The notes: generated by a model not told the origin, from the sequence alone. 7,499 bases of DNA from Clostridiales bacterium (GCA_004558105.1 SFEB01000052.1:1-7499); one strand, 5' to 3'; positions 1-7,190 are shown, numbered from the stretch's first letter. Translations and numbers: made by a program.

Positions 1-794
1 TTGAAAACGGCGCAGATAAAGTAAGAATAAACCCGGGTAATATCGGCGGAGAAGATAAGTTGATACGGGTTATCGACTGTGCTAAAGCCAACGGAGCCGC
101 TATACGCATAGGAGTAAACGGCGGGAGTGTTAACGGTGAGTTTTTAGCAAAATACGGTAACAAGCAAAAAGCTCTTATTGAAAGTCTGCTCGCGTACGTT
201 TCTTTTTTCGAAAAGCACGCTTTTGACAGACTTGTTCTTTCGGTAAAAAGCAGCAGCGTTGCGGAAACGGTGTCTCTTAACAGGGAATTAAGTCGTTTAA
301 CGGACTATCCGTTACATATCGGCGTTACCGAAGCGGGACCCGAAAACGTGGGAATTATTAAAAACGGCATAGGTATCGGCAGTTTGCTTTTGGACGGAAT
401 AGGAGATACCGTTCGCGTTTCGTTGACCGATAACCCTGTTAAAGAGGTTTTAGCTGCGAAGGAAATTTTACGTGCCTGCGGAAAAGCCGTAGACGGAATC
501 AATTTTATTTCGTGTCCGACCTGTGGAAGATGCATGGCGGATATGATACCTTGTGCCAATAGAATTTACGAGAGGATAAAAGGATTAAGAGCCAATCTTA
601 CCGTTGCCGTGATGGGTTGTGCCGTCAACGGACCGGGCGAAGCAAAGGACGCGGATATAGGTATTGCGTTCGGAAACGGTCATGCAACGTTATTTAAAAA
701 TGGTGAAAGCGTAGGAGTTTTACCTCTCGAAAACATTGTGGACGTTTTTGCGGGATTGGTGGAGGAAATGGCTGATGATGACCGAAAGAATTGA
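1..794 (+). CDS. ispG: 4-hydroxy-3-methylbut-2-enyl diphosphate synthase IspG (GcpE), 5' truncated by window edge
   Basis: This enzyme catalyses the penultimate step of the MEP isoprenoid pathway, converting methylerythritol cyclodiphosphate to HMBPP with a [4Fe-4S] cluster in the cytoplasm. The reading frame is open from base 3 and the protein begins mid-domain (ENGADKVRINPGNIGG), so the start lies upstream of the window. By comparison with the E. coli protein, roughly the first 100 residues are missing. The cluster ligands are visible: Cys codons at 513 and 522 in SCPTCGRC, and a third at 618 in MGCAVNGPGE, with the conserved Glu at 639. The 35-codon spacing from first to third Cys and 7 codons from third Cys to Glu match the E. 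coli residues C270, C305 and E312. The TTG at 60 is only an internal codon. The 3' end overlaps the next gene by 20 bp in another phase, which indicates cotranscription. Identification is secure. Confidence 0.97.
   Translation, partial: ENGADKVRINPGNIGGEDKLIRVIDCAKANGAAIRIGVNGGSVNGEFLAKYGNKQKALIESLLAYVSFFEKHAFDRLVLSVKSSSVAETVSLNRELSRLTDYPLHIGVTEAGPENVGIIKNGIGIGSLLLDGIGDTVRVSLTDNPVKEVLAAKEILRACGKAVDGINFISCPTCGRCMADMIPCANRIYERIKGLRANLTVAVMGCAVNGPGEAKDADIGIAFGNGHATLFKNGESVGVLPLENIVDVFAGLVEEMADDDRKN
761..765 (+). promoter_or_regulatory. Ribosome binding site deciding the start of the PolC-like exonuclease gene
   Basis: GGAGG lies inside the end of ispG, 9 bases before the ATG at 775 and 12 before the adjacent ATG at 778. 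It supports 775 as the start and excludes the longer in-frame extension to 736, which has no such site. Confidence 0.8.
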
Positions 795-2394
795 CAGTTT
801 AATAGTCGAAAAATACGGAATTGACGGTGCGAAGGCCTTTTCCGATTTGCGTTTGCGTTCTTTGAGCGTCGATCGCTATAAAAAAACGGCGACTTATACG
901 GTTAGTTCGCCGACTGAGTTCTCTCAGGAGCAAAAGAACGAACTTCTGAAGATTCTTAAAGAAGTATCGGTCAAGGATTTTAAAGTTGTACTTGATATGA
1001 CTACGGACAAGATGGATTGCGACATAGCAAAAAGGTTGCTATGGGATTATTTAAAAGAAAGTTGTCCGTCTGTTTATCTGGCATTGTGTGATTCCGGAGA
1101 CAGTATCTTGTTTAGCGAATCGGACGGAAGGATATCGGTTACGTTTAAGGTGACGAAAAAAGTAAAAGAATTGCTGACAAGCGGAGCATTGAATAGGATT
1201 AAAGGGTACTTTGCCTCTTTTACAAGCATTCCCTTTGACTTTTTTATCAGCGAAACGGAGGGCGATGCGGCAGACGCAAAGCAGACTTTTGACAGACTGA
1301 ACGCGTTAAGAGAGCGTACGGTTGAAGCTTATGCTTCGCAACCCGTGCGAAGGGTGGCTTTGGAAGAAAAACGAGATATTATCGGCAAGGTGCGTTCAGA
1401 TTGTTTGCCGAAGTACATTATCGACGTTTTGCCTACCGAGCAGTACGTTCTTATTTGCGGTAAAGTCGGCGATATAACGAAGCGTGAGTCCAAAGATAAC
1501 ACCATGACGATTTGTAAATTTGCGTTGACCGATTTTTCGGGCACCATAAACGTGACGTTGTTTGCGCGCGACGAAAAAACACTGAACGCTTTTTGTTCTA
1601 TCTACGAAGGCGACGAAATCGTCGTTAACGGAAGACCGAACGTCAACGCTTATTCAAACAACAAGTTAGAAGTAGTGGCAAGCTCGATAGCCCGTTGCAG
1701 GATAGCAAAGCAAACGCCGCAATTGGACGAATTTAAGCCTGTACCGCCTGAGTATGCGGTGATAAGCCCGATGCCTTTTGAAAGTAGTATTCAGACAAAC
1801 GCATTTTCCGAAGAAAACAGAATGAATACCGTTTTAAAAGGCAGGAGTTTTGTCGTTTTTGATTTAGAAACTACGGGGACGCAATGTCAGTTGGACAAAA
1901 TTACGGAAATCGGTGCCGTAAAAATTGTTAACGGTAAGATAATCGAATCCTTTAATACCTTGATAAATCCTCAGGTTTCCATTCCTAAAGAAGTAGTAGA
2001 ACTGACTAAAATAACCGACGACATGGTAAAAGACAAGCCTATTTTTGCCGAAGTCTGCGGTGATTTTTATAAGTTCTGTCATGACTGTACGATAGTAGGG
2101 CACAATGTCTCTTTTGACTACGGATTTATCGATTATTATGCGAGACCTTGCGGATATTTGTTCAACAATCCGCAAATCGATACTTTGTCGCTGGCGAGAA
2201 AATATTTTCAGGATAAACAGTCAAAAAATAAACCGAAGGATAATAAACTCGAAACATTGGCAAGGTTTTTCAATCTGGAATCCGGCGATTTTCACCGCGC
2301 CGCGTACGACAGTCTCATGACGGCAATGCTTTTTATGAAATTTATTGAGCTTGACGGAACACTTTTAGAAAAAAATGGTGAAAAACGGTTGTAA
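775..2394 (+). CDS. PolC-type DNA polymerase III N-terminal/OB/exonuclease protein lacking PHP and polymerase domains
   Basis: The 539-residue protein matches the N-terminal third of Gram-positive replicative polymerase PolC (about 1440 residues). Residues 1 to about 215 resemble the PolC N-terminal region. Residues about 222-308 form an OB-fold, with a typical stretch around CKFALTDFSGTINVTLFARD. A proline-containing linker follows, and residues about 355-530 form a DEDDh 3'-5' exonuclease. The catalytic set is complete: D363 and E365 (FDLETTG), D448 (GHNVSFDYGF), H507 and D512 (HRAAYD). In full PolC the exonuclease is inserted within the PHP domain and followed by the polymerase. Here both halves of PHP and the whole polymerase are absent, and promoter, hairpin and rimP follow at once. 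The gene sits at the usual polC locus between ispG and rimP and overlaps ispG by 20 bp. It is probably a functional stand-alone nuclease acting on DNA ends, perhaps proofreading in trans. That role is inference; a decayed polC remnant is less likely because the frame and active site are intact. Confidence 0.88.
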   Translation: MMTERIDSLIVEKYGIDGAKAFSDLRLRSLSVDRYKKTATYTVSSPTEFSQEQKNELLKILKEVSVKDFKVVLDMTTDKMDCDIAKRLLWDYLKESCPSVYLALCDSGDSILFSESDGRISVTFKVTKKVKELLTSGALNRIKGYFASFTSIPFDFFISETEGDAADAKQTFDRLNALRERTVEAYASQPVRRVALEEKRDIIGKVRSDCLPKYIIDVLPTEQYVLICGKVGDITKRESKDNTMTICKFALTDFSGTINVTLFARDEKTLNAFCSIYEGDEIVVNGRPNVNAYSNNKLEVVASSIARCRIAKQTPQLDEFKPVPPEYAVISPMPFESSIQTNAFSEENRMNTVLKGRSFVVFDLETTGTQCQLDKITEIGAVKIVNGKIIESFNTLINPQVSIPKEVVELTKITDDMVKDKPIFAEVCGDFYKFCHDCTIVGHNVSFDYGFIDYYARPCGYLFNNPQIDTLSLARKYFQDKQSKNKPKDNKLETLARFFNLESGDFHRAAYDSLMTAMLFMKFIELDGTLLEKNGEKRL

Positions 2395-2417
2395 AAATAT
2401 TCGGTTTGTGTTATAAT
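2389..2417 (+). promoter_or_regulatory. Sigma-A-type promoter for the rimP-nusA-rnpM-infB-rbfA operon
   Basis: A -35 element TTGTAA (2389-2394) and a perfect -10 TATAAT (2412-2417) are separated by 17 bp, with a TG dinucleotide at 2409-2410 forming an extended -10. The -35 box coincides with the last Leu codon and stop of the exonuclease gene. Transcription would start near 2424, giving a leader of about 67 bases before rimP. It would let the ribosome/transcription genes be expressed independently of ispG. Confidence 0.82.
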
Positions 2418-2444
2418 GCAGGTACTGAATGTTCTTGCTTTTTG

Positions 2445-2469
2445 TGAGAGTGGGTTTTGCCCACTCTCA
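2445..2469 (+). promoter_or_regulatory. Leader hairpin upstream of rimP
   Basis: TGAGAGTGGG (2445-2454) pairs perfectly with CCCACTCTCA (2460-2469), giving a 10-bp stem with a five-base TTTTG loop. It lies between the predicted transcription start and the rimP ribosome binding site, ending 11 bases before the GGAGG. No T-run follows on either strand, so it is not a simple intrinsic terminator. A GAGTGGG-type stem before rimP recurs in other Firmicutes as far as I recall, which would suggest a conserved leader element such as a processing, stability or autoregulatory site. The function is not established from this sequence. Confidence 0.75.
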
Positions 2470-2480
2470 TATTGATGTAT

Positions 2481-2485
2481 GGAGG
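2481..2485 (+). promoter_or_regulatory. Ribosome binding site deciding the TTG start of rimP
   Basis: GGAGG followed by TTATT places the TTG at 2491 at normal spacing (5 bases). The in-frame ATG at 2479 overlaps this site and has no ribosome binding site of its own, so it is unlikely to be the start. Confidence 0.78.
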
Positions 2486-2490
2486 TTATT

Positions 2491-2949
2491 TTGAAGAACG
2501 TAAAACAACAGGTTTTCGACCTTGTCGCGCCTATCGCCGAGAGTTTTGGCCTGGAAGTAGTAGAAGTTGAGTACGCAAAAAAGCACGACGGAATGAACCT
2601 TACCGTCTTTATCGATAAAGAAGGCGGAATTACTATCAACGACTGCGAAATGTTACACAGGGCGATAGACGAACCGTTGGATCAACTTAATCCTACCGAC
2701 GACCAACCGTACATTTTAAACGTTTCGTCTTTGGGACTTGACAGACCGTTGACAACGCAAAGAGACTTTATTCGCAATAAAGGTAAAGAGATAGAAGTTA
2801 TCTTTTTTGCGCCGTACGAAGGCAATAAAAAATTAGTCGGCGTATTGACAGACTTTGACGAAAACGGTTTTACTCTGACGACAAAAGAAAAGCAATACGC
2901 TATCGGGTACGGGAAACCCGCTAAGATAAAACCCGTTATCAAATTTTAA
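2491..2949 (+). CDS. rimP: Ribosome maturation factor RimP
   Basis: RimP is a cytoplasmic factor that binds the 30S subunit and assists its assembly, promoting uptake of S12. The 152-residue product has the usual family length and two-domain form: an N-terminal alpha/beta domain with LEVVEVEYAKK near the start and a C-terminal SH3-like barrel ending in AKIKPVIKF. The family signature before the second domain is present as NVSSLGLDRPL (S79 to L87), although the third position is Leu where most family members have Pro. The TTG at 2491 is chosen over the ATG at 2479 because a GGAGG overlaps that ATG and is correctly spaced for the TTG. It is the first gene after the promoter at 2389-2417 and lies 21 bp before nusA, the standard partner. 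Identification is secure; the start is somewhat less certain. Confidence 0.95.
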   Translation: MKNVKQQVFDLVAPIAESFGLEVVEVEYAKKHDGMNLTVFIDKEGGITINDCEMLHRAIDEPLDQLNPTDDQPYILNVSSLGLDRPLTTQRDFIRNKGKEIEVIFFAPYEGNKKLVGVLTDFDENGFTLTTKEKQYAIGYGKPAKIKPVIKF

Positions 2950-2970
2950 ATTATACCCACGGAGGTTTAT

Positions 2971-4086
2971 ATGACTAGCAAAGATTTCTTTCTTGCTTTA
3001 GAAGATTTGGAAAGAGAAAAAGGTCTTGACAAAGAAGTTTTTTTAAACGCGCTTCAAAATGCGTTGAGTTTTGCGTGTAAAAAGCATTACGGTGAAGCTC
3101 GGAACGTTGAGGTGAGGATTGTTCCGGAAAAGTATTCCGTGAGAATTTTTGCCTATAAGGTAGTTGTGGAAGAAGTTACTGATCCCGATAAAGAGATTTC
3201 ACTTGATGATGCCCGCGCCATAAAGCAATCATATCGTTTGGGCGACAGAGTCAATGAAGAAATTACGCCGAAAGACTTCGGTCGTATCGCTGCGCAGACG
3301 GCGAAGCAGGTCGTTATGCAAACGTTGAGGGACGCCGAACGCAACATCAGTTATTCTCAGTATGTGGATAAAGAGAATGAACTTTTGCTGGGTGTTGTCA
3401 GCAGGATTAAAGAAGACGGTACGATTTTTGTTGAAATAGGCAAAAATCAGATGGAAGGTATTTTGCTGCCTGCCGATCAGACTCCGGGCGAAAAATTTGA
3501 AGTCGGCGATAAAATAAAAGTATTGGTAAAACGCGTTAAAAACAGCACTGGCGGTACGCAGGTAATGCTTTCTCGCAGTAGTTTTGCCTTTATCAGACGT
3601 TTGTTCGAAAACGAAATTCCCGAAATCCGTGCCGGTATAGTTGAAATAAAAGGTATCGTTCGAGAGGCGGGTTTCCGCACTAAGATTGCCGTATATTCCA
3701 ACGATAAGGATATTGATCCGGTCGGCGCATGCGTAGGTAACAAAGGCGTACGCGTAAGCGCGATTATTAACGAAATCGGCGGCGAGAAGATTGATATAAT
3801 TCCTTGGACGGAAGATATTCTCGATTACATCGCGCGCAGCCTTTCTCCCGCACAGGTACTGATGGTTCAGGCAAACGAAGAGAGTAAAGAAGCAAAGGTT
3901 ATCGTTTCGGACGATAAACTCAGCCTTGCTATCGGTAAAGAAGGACAAAACGCTCGTCTTGCCGCACGTCTGACGGGCTGGAAGATAGACGTCAAGTCAT
4001 ATTCCGTTGCTCGTCAGCTCGGACTTCTCGATGAAGAGGAAGAGTCGTCGGAAGAACAAAAAGTCAAGGGTAATGACGAAGAATAA
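2971..4086 (+). CDS. nusA: Transcription termination/antitermination protein NusA
   Basis: NusA binds RNA polymerase near the RNA exit channel and modulates pausing, termination and antitermination. The 371-residue protein is the short Firmicutes type. Residues 1 to about 125 form the polymerase-binding N-terminal domain. An S1 domain spans about 135-200, including LLGVVSRIKEDGTIFVEIG. Two KH domains follow: KH1 with GACVGNKGVRV (GNKG at 256-259) and KH2 with LAIGKEGQNARLAARL (GKEG at 322-325). It ends in an acidic tail rich in Glu, with no C-terminal AR repeats like those of E. coli NusA, as expected for this group. The ATG at 2971 has GGAGG five bases upstream (2961-2965). It lies 21 bp after rimP and is followed almost without gap by rnpM. 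Identification is secure. Confidence 0.98.
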   Translation: MTSKDFFLALEDLEREKGLDKEVFLNALQNALSFACKKHYGEARNVEVRIVPEKYSVRIFAYKVVVEEVTDPDKEISLDDARAIKQSYRLGDRVNEEITPKDFGRIAAQTAKQVVMQTLRDAERNISYSQYVDKENELLLGVVSRIKEDGTIFVEIGKNQMEGILLPADQTPGEKFEVGDKIKVLVKRVKNSTGGTQVMLSRSSFAFIRRLFENEIPEIRAGIVEIKGIVREAGFRTKIAVYSNDKDIDPVGACVGNKGVRVSAIINEIGGEKIDIIPWTEDILDYIARSLSPAQVLMVQANEESKEAKVIVSDDKLSLAIGKEGQNARLAARLTGWKIDVKSYSVARQLGLLDEEEESSEEQKVKGNDEE

Positions 4087-4087
4087 A

Positions 4088-4345
4088 ATGAAAGAAAAAA
4101 AAGTCACGTTGAGAATGTGCATTGTTTGCCGTCAGATGGTGGACAGGATAAAACTTAATCGCGTCGTCAGGTTGCCGGACGGTAACGTCGTATTGGACGA
4201 AAACGGTAAGGTTGAAGGCAGAGGAGCTTACGTCTGCCGCAGCGAGCAATGCGTCGCAAAGTGCAAAAAGGCAAAGTTGTTAAACAAACACCTGAAAATG
4301 ACCGTACCTGAAGAAATTTATCAGGAATTAAAAATAAATGAATAA
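4088..4345 (+). CDS. rnpM: RNA-binding protein YlxR/RnpM (DUF448)
   Basis: This is a small basic RNA-binding protein of the YlxR family, renamed RnpM in Bacillus subtilis where it has been linked to RNase P. From the ATG at 4088 it has 85 residues, the usual size. Family features are the N-terminal KKVTLRMCIVC, the VVRLPDG strand and the GRGAY motif (44-48). Cysteines form two close pairs, C11/C14 and C50/C55, with a further C59. Whether they bind metal is unknown. The start is uncertain: 4088 begins one base after the nusA stop and fits the family N-terminus (M-x3-K-x2-LRMC), while an in-frame ATG at 4073 would add five residues and overlap nusA by 14 bp. Neither has a good ribosome binding site, so translation is probably coupled to nusA. 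In many Firmicutes ylxQ follows; here infB follows directly. Confidence 0.92.
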   Translation: MKEKKVTLRMCIVCRQMVDRIKLNRVVRLPDGNVVLDENGKVEGRGAYVCRSEQCVAKCKKAKLLNKHLKMTVPEEIYQELKINE

Positions 4346-4360
4346 CTAAAAAGTTGTATC

Positions 4361-4365
4361 GGAGG
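4361..4365 (+). promoter_or_regulatory. Ribosome binding site supporting the TTG start of infB
   Basis: GGAGG stands 8 bases before the TTG at 4374, inside the 28-bp gap after rnpM. No ATG or GTG lies in frame at a comparable position, so the TTG is the likely start. Confidence 0.8.
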
Positions 4366-4373
4366 ATAACGAT

Positions 4374-7190
4374 TTGACTAACACAAATACGAAGGCTACT
4401 CACTCAAACCAATTTGAAAACCTTAAATCATTAAAATCCAAAATTATTCCGCAGATCGCCGATTTTTGTCAGACTTTAAAGCAGGTCAAACAAAAATTGA
4501 ACGATATCGATTCTGCTATTCAAAAAAAGCAAAGTGAGTTTGAGGAAAAATTAAAGGCTATTGAAATTGCCGATCGGGAAGAAGTAGTAATCGAAAACGA
4601 GAAAAAAGAAACAAAAAAAGAAGTTGTTTCGATTGAAGAAAATATCGTTAAAGAGGTAGCACCGCAAGTCGATGCCGTTGATACCGTTGCCGTCGACGAG
4701 AATAAACCCGAGTCCGAGACAAATAAACCGAAAGAGAAGGCAAAGAAAAATACTGCCGAACCGACTGAAGTAACAAAGGCAGTTGCCGAAGATACGACAA
4801 AAGAGAATAGCGAGATTAAAGTCGAAAAGGTTGAAGAAAAAACTTCTGAAACCAAAAACGAAACTGTCGGTGACAAATCGCAAGAAGTGCAAAAAGACGT
4901 TTCGGATAAAACCGTGACGCCTGAAAAGAACGTAAAAACCTATACCGACGACAAGGGTAATATCAAGGTAAGACGTTTTATTTCCGACATAGACAGTTCT
5001 AAATTTGCGCCGCCTCGCGCTCAAAGCAACGTTAAAAATCCTCGAGGAGATAAAAATGTCCAACATCGCACCCTGGGCGGGCAAAGTTATCAAGGTCAAT
5101 GGGGTGCAAACAGTCAAAGATCAAATCAGGGGCTTCGTACCGCTAAACCTTCTTTGGGTGCGCAAAGTGGTAAGACTTCTGCAACTCAAAAAACGGCGCC
5201 GGCATTTTCTACGGAATTTTTGCCTAAGGCTGCGCCTGCCAAGAACTACGGGAATAAGAATAAGACTCCGGAAAAAACTGACGATAAACAACGTAACGTT
5301 GTCAACAAGCGTCAGATGCTTAAACGTAATTATCAGATAGTAGACGAGGACGAAGAGGCATTGTTGGCAAAGCGTCCCAGAAGTACTAAAAAACAGGCGA
5401 CGGCACCTCAACCTACTGCTGTTAAAGTTATTGACAGTGCCGTTATTACGACTAAAGAAATTCAAATCAAAACTTTCAGTGAAAAAATCGGTGTTCCGGT
5501 TGCAAAAATTATTGCCGCTTTGTTTAAAGAAGGCATTATGAAGACGATCAACGATACCATCGAATACGACGTGGCGGCTTTTATTGCTGAGAGTTTTAAC
5601 GTTAAACTCGAATATCGGGCTGAAAAAACAGCAGAAGAGCGCATGATTGATTTCTTTGACGTTCAGGACGAAGAATTGGCAGACGACGAAAAACGTCCCC
5701 CCATCGTTACCGTTATGGGACACGTTGACCATGGCAAGACTTCTTTGTTGGATAAAATAAGAGATACCAACGTTACGGCGGGCGAAGCAGGCGGTATTAC
5801 GCAACATATTGGCGCTTATACGGTAAAAATTCATGGCGAAATGATTACTTTTATCGATACTCCCGGACACGCTGCTTTTACTGCAATGCGTGCTCGCGGT
5901 GCAAAAGTTACCGACGTGGCGATCATTGTCGTTGCGGCTGACGACGGCGTAATGCCGCAAACCGTAGAGGCAATCAACCATGCTAAGGCGGCGGACGTGA
6001 GCATTATCGTTGCTATTAACAAAATGGATAAACCCGAGGCAAATCCCGACAGAGTCAAACAACAGTTGACCGAATACGGACTTGTTCCCGAAGAATGGGG
6101 TGGCGACACGGTTATGGTGCCCGTATCTGCAAAATCGGGTAAGAATATCGACGTTCTGTTAGAGTCGATTTTGGTCGTTACGGAATTGAGAGAACTCAAA
6201 GCCAACAGTAAGAAACGTGCGACGGGTACGGTAATAGAAGCAAAACTCGATAAAGGCAGAGGTCCAGTTGCGACAATCTTGATTAAAAACGGTACTTTGT
6301 CTGTGGGTGACAGCATTATTGCAGGCACGAAAACCGGTAAAATCAGGGCGATGTTTGACGATAAGGGACGTAAGGTTAAGTCTGCCGGTCCGTCTTATCC
6401 TGTCGAGGTACTCGGTTTTGAAGAGGTTCCGGACGCCGGAGATATCGTGCATGCCGGTGACGAGAAGAACATCAAGGCCGTTGCAGACGAGCGTCGTGCT
6501 CAAGAAAAAGAGAAAAACCTTACGCAAAAGAATAAAAACGTATCTCTGGACGATTTGTTCAACAGAATTAACGAAGGCGAACTCAAAACACTGAACGTTA
6601 TTATCAAGACTGACGTTCAGGGTAGTTTAGAAGCGTTAAAGAGTTCTTTGGAAAAATTGTCTAACAACGAAGTACGCGTTACATGTATACATGGCGGCGT
6701 AGGCGCTATTACCGAAAATGACGTAACTTTGGCTTTGTCGAGTAAGGCAATCATTATCGGCTTTAACGTACGTCCGGACGTAAACGCAAAGACGATGGCT
6801 GAAAACGCAGGCGTTGATATAAGGCTTTATCGTATTATTTACGATGCCATGGACGATATAACCAAGGCGATGAAGGGTATGCTCGCACCTAAGTTTAAAG
6901 AGGAGATACTCGGTCAGGTTACGGTCAGAAACGTTTTCAAGATTTCCGGTGTCGGCGCCGTTGCCGGTTCGTACGTCAATTCCGGCAAGATTACGAGAAA
7001 TGCAAAGATCAGGCTGTACCGTGACAACGTTTTGATTACAGACTGCGAAATCGCAACGTTAAAGCGTTTTAAGGACGACGTTAAAGAGGTTGTCGCAGGG
7101 TTTGAATGCGGTGTTTCGTTGGTTAACTACAACGACATTAAAGTTGACGACGTGTTTGAAGTTTATCAGATGACTCAGATTGAAGAATAA
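4374..7190 (+). CDS. infB: Translation initiation factor IF-2
   Basis: IF-2 is the GTPase that places initiator tRNA on the 30S subunit and promotes subunit joining. The 938-residue protein starts at a TTG with GGAGG 8 bases upstream. Residues about 10-65 look helical/coiled, about 65-190 are Glu/Lys-rich, and about 190-345 are basic and Gly/Gln/Ser-rich; all three are likely flexible. An IF2_N domain covers about 352-417. The G domain follows with GHVDHGKT (449-456), DTPGH (495-499), NKMD (549-552) and SAK (585-587). Domain II (KRATGTVIEAKLDKGRGPVATILI), domain III (LNVIIKTDVQGSLEAL) and the C-terminal initiator-tRNA-binding domain (GQVTVRNVFKISGVGAVAG) complete the protein. It is longer than B. 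subtilis IF-2 (about 716 residues), and the difference lies in the N-terminal extension. It sits 28 bp after rnpM and 17 bp before rbfA. Identification is secure. Confidence 0.98.
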   Translation: MTNTNTKATHSNQFENLKSLKSKIIPQIADFCQTLKQVKQKLNDIDSAIQKKQSEFEEKLKAIEIADREEVVIENEKKETKKEVVSIEENIVKEVAPQVDAVDTVAVDENKPESETNKPKEKAKKNTAEPTEVTKAVAEDTTKENSEIKVEKVEEKTSETKNETVGDKSQEVQKDVSDKTVTPEKNVKTYTDDKGNIKVRRFISDIDSSKFAPPRAQSNVKNPRGDKNVQHRTLGGQSYQGQWGANSQRSNQGLRTAKPSLGAQSGKTSATQKTAPAFSTEFLPKAAPAKNYGNKNKTPEKTDDKQRNVVNKRQMLKRNYQIVDEDEEALLAKRPRSTKKQATAPQPTAVKVIDSAVITTKEIQIKTFSEKIGVPVAKIIAALFKEGIMKTINDTIEYDVAAFIAESFNVKLEYRAEKTAEERMIDFFDVQDEELADDEKRPPIVTVMGHVDHGKTSLLDKIRDTNVTAGEAGGITQHIGAYTVKIHGEMITFIDTPGHAAFTAMRARGAKVTDVAIIVVAADDGVMPQTVEAINHAKAADVSIIVAINKMDKPEANPDRVKQQLTEYGLVPEEWGGDTVMVPVSAKSGKNIDVLLESILVVTELRELKANSKKRATGTVIEAKLDKGRGPVATILIKNGTLSVGDSIIAGTKTGKIRAMFDDKGRKVKSAGPSYPVEVLGFEEVPDAGDIVHAGDEKNIKAVADERRAQEKEKNLTQKNKNVSLDDLFNRINEGELKTLNVIIKTDVQGSLEALKSSLEKLSNNEVRVTCIHGGVGAITENDVTLALSSKAIIIGFNVRPDVNAKTMAENAGVDIRLYRIIYDAMDDITKAMKGMLAPKFKEEILGQVTVRNVFKISGVGAVAGSYVNSGKITRNAKIRLYRDNVLITDCEIATLKRFKDDVKEVVAGFECGVSLVNYNDIKVDDVFEVYQMTQIEE

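Noticed and set aside
60..62. TTG as an ispG start codon
   Set aside because: Conserved IspG sequence continues in frame upstream to the window edge, so this is an internal Leu codon.
736..774. N-terminal extension of the PolC-like protein from an ATG-type codon at 736
   Set aside because: It would overlap ispG by 59 bp without a ribosome binding site; a GGAGG is well placed for the ATG at 775.
2445..2469. Hairpin as an intrinsic terminator after the exonuclease gene
   Set aside because: There is no T-run downstream on either strand, and it lies after a strong promoter within the rimP leader.
3229..3948. 239-codon open frame on the - strand inside nusA
   Set aside because: It is antisense to the S1 and KH domains of NusA, with no family resemblance or start signal.
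4007..4087. Longer rnpM start inside nusA
   Set aside because: The added residues do not resemble the YlxR family and overlap nusA by 80 bp; the family N-terminus fits 4088 (or 4073).
4551..5117. 188-codon Phe-rich, membrane-protein-like open frame on the - strand
   Set aside because: It is the reverse complement of the Glu/Lys-rich region of infB; GAA/AAA codons read backwards give Phe/Ser, so the hydrophobicity is an artefact.
5121..6062. 313-codon open frame on the - strand inside infB
   Set aside because: It is antisense to conserved IF-2 domains and has no recognisable domain or ribosome binding site; a by-product of codon bias.
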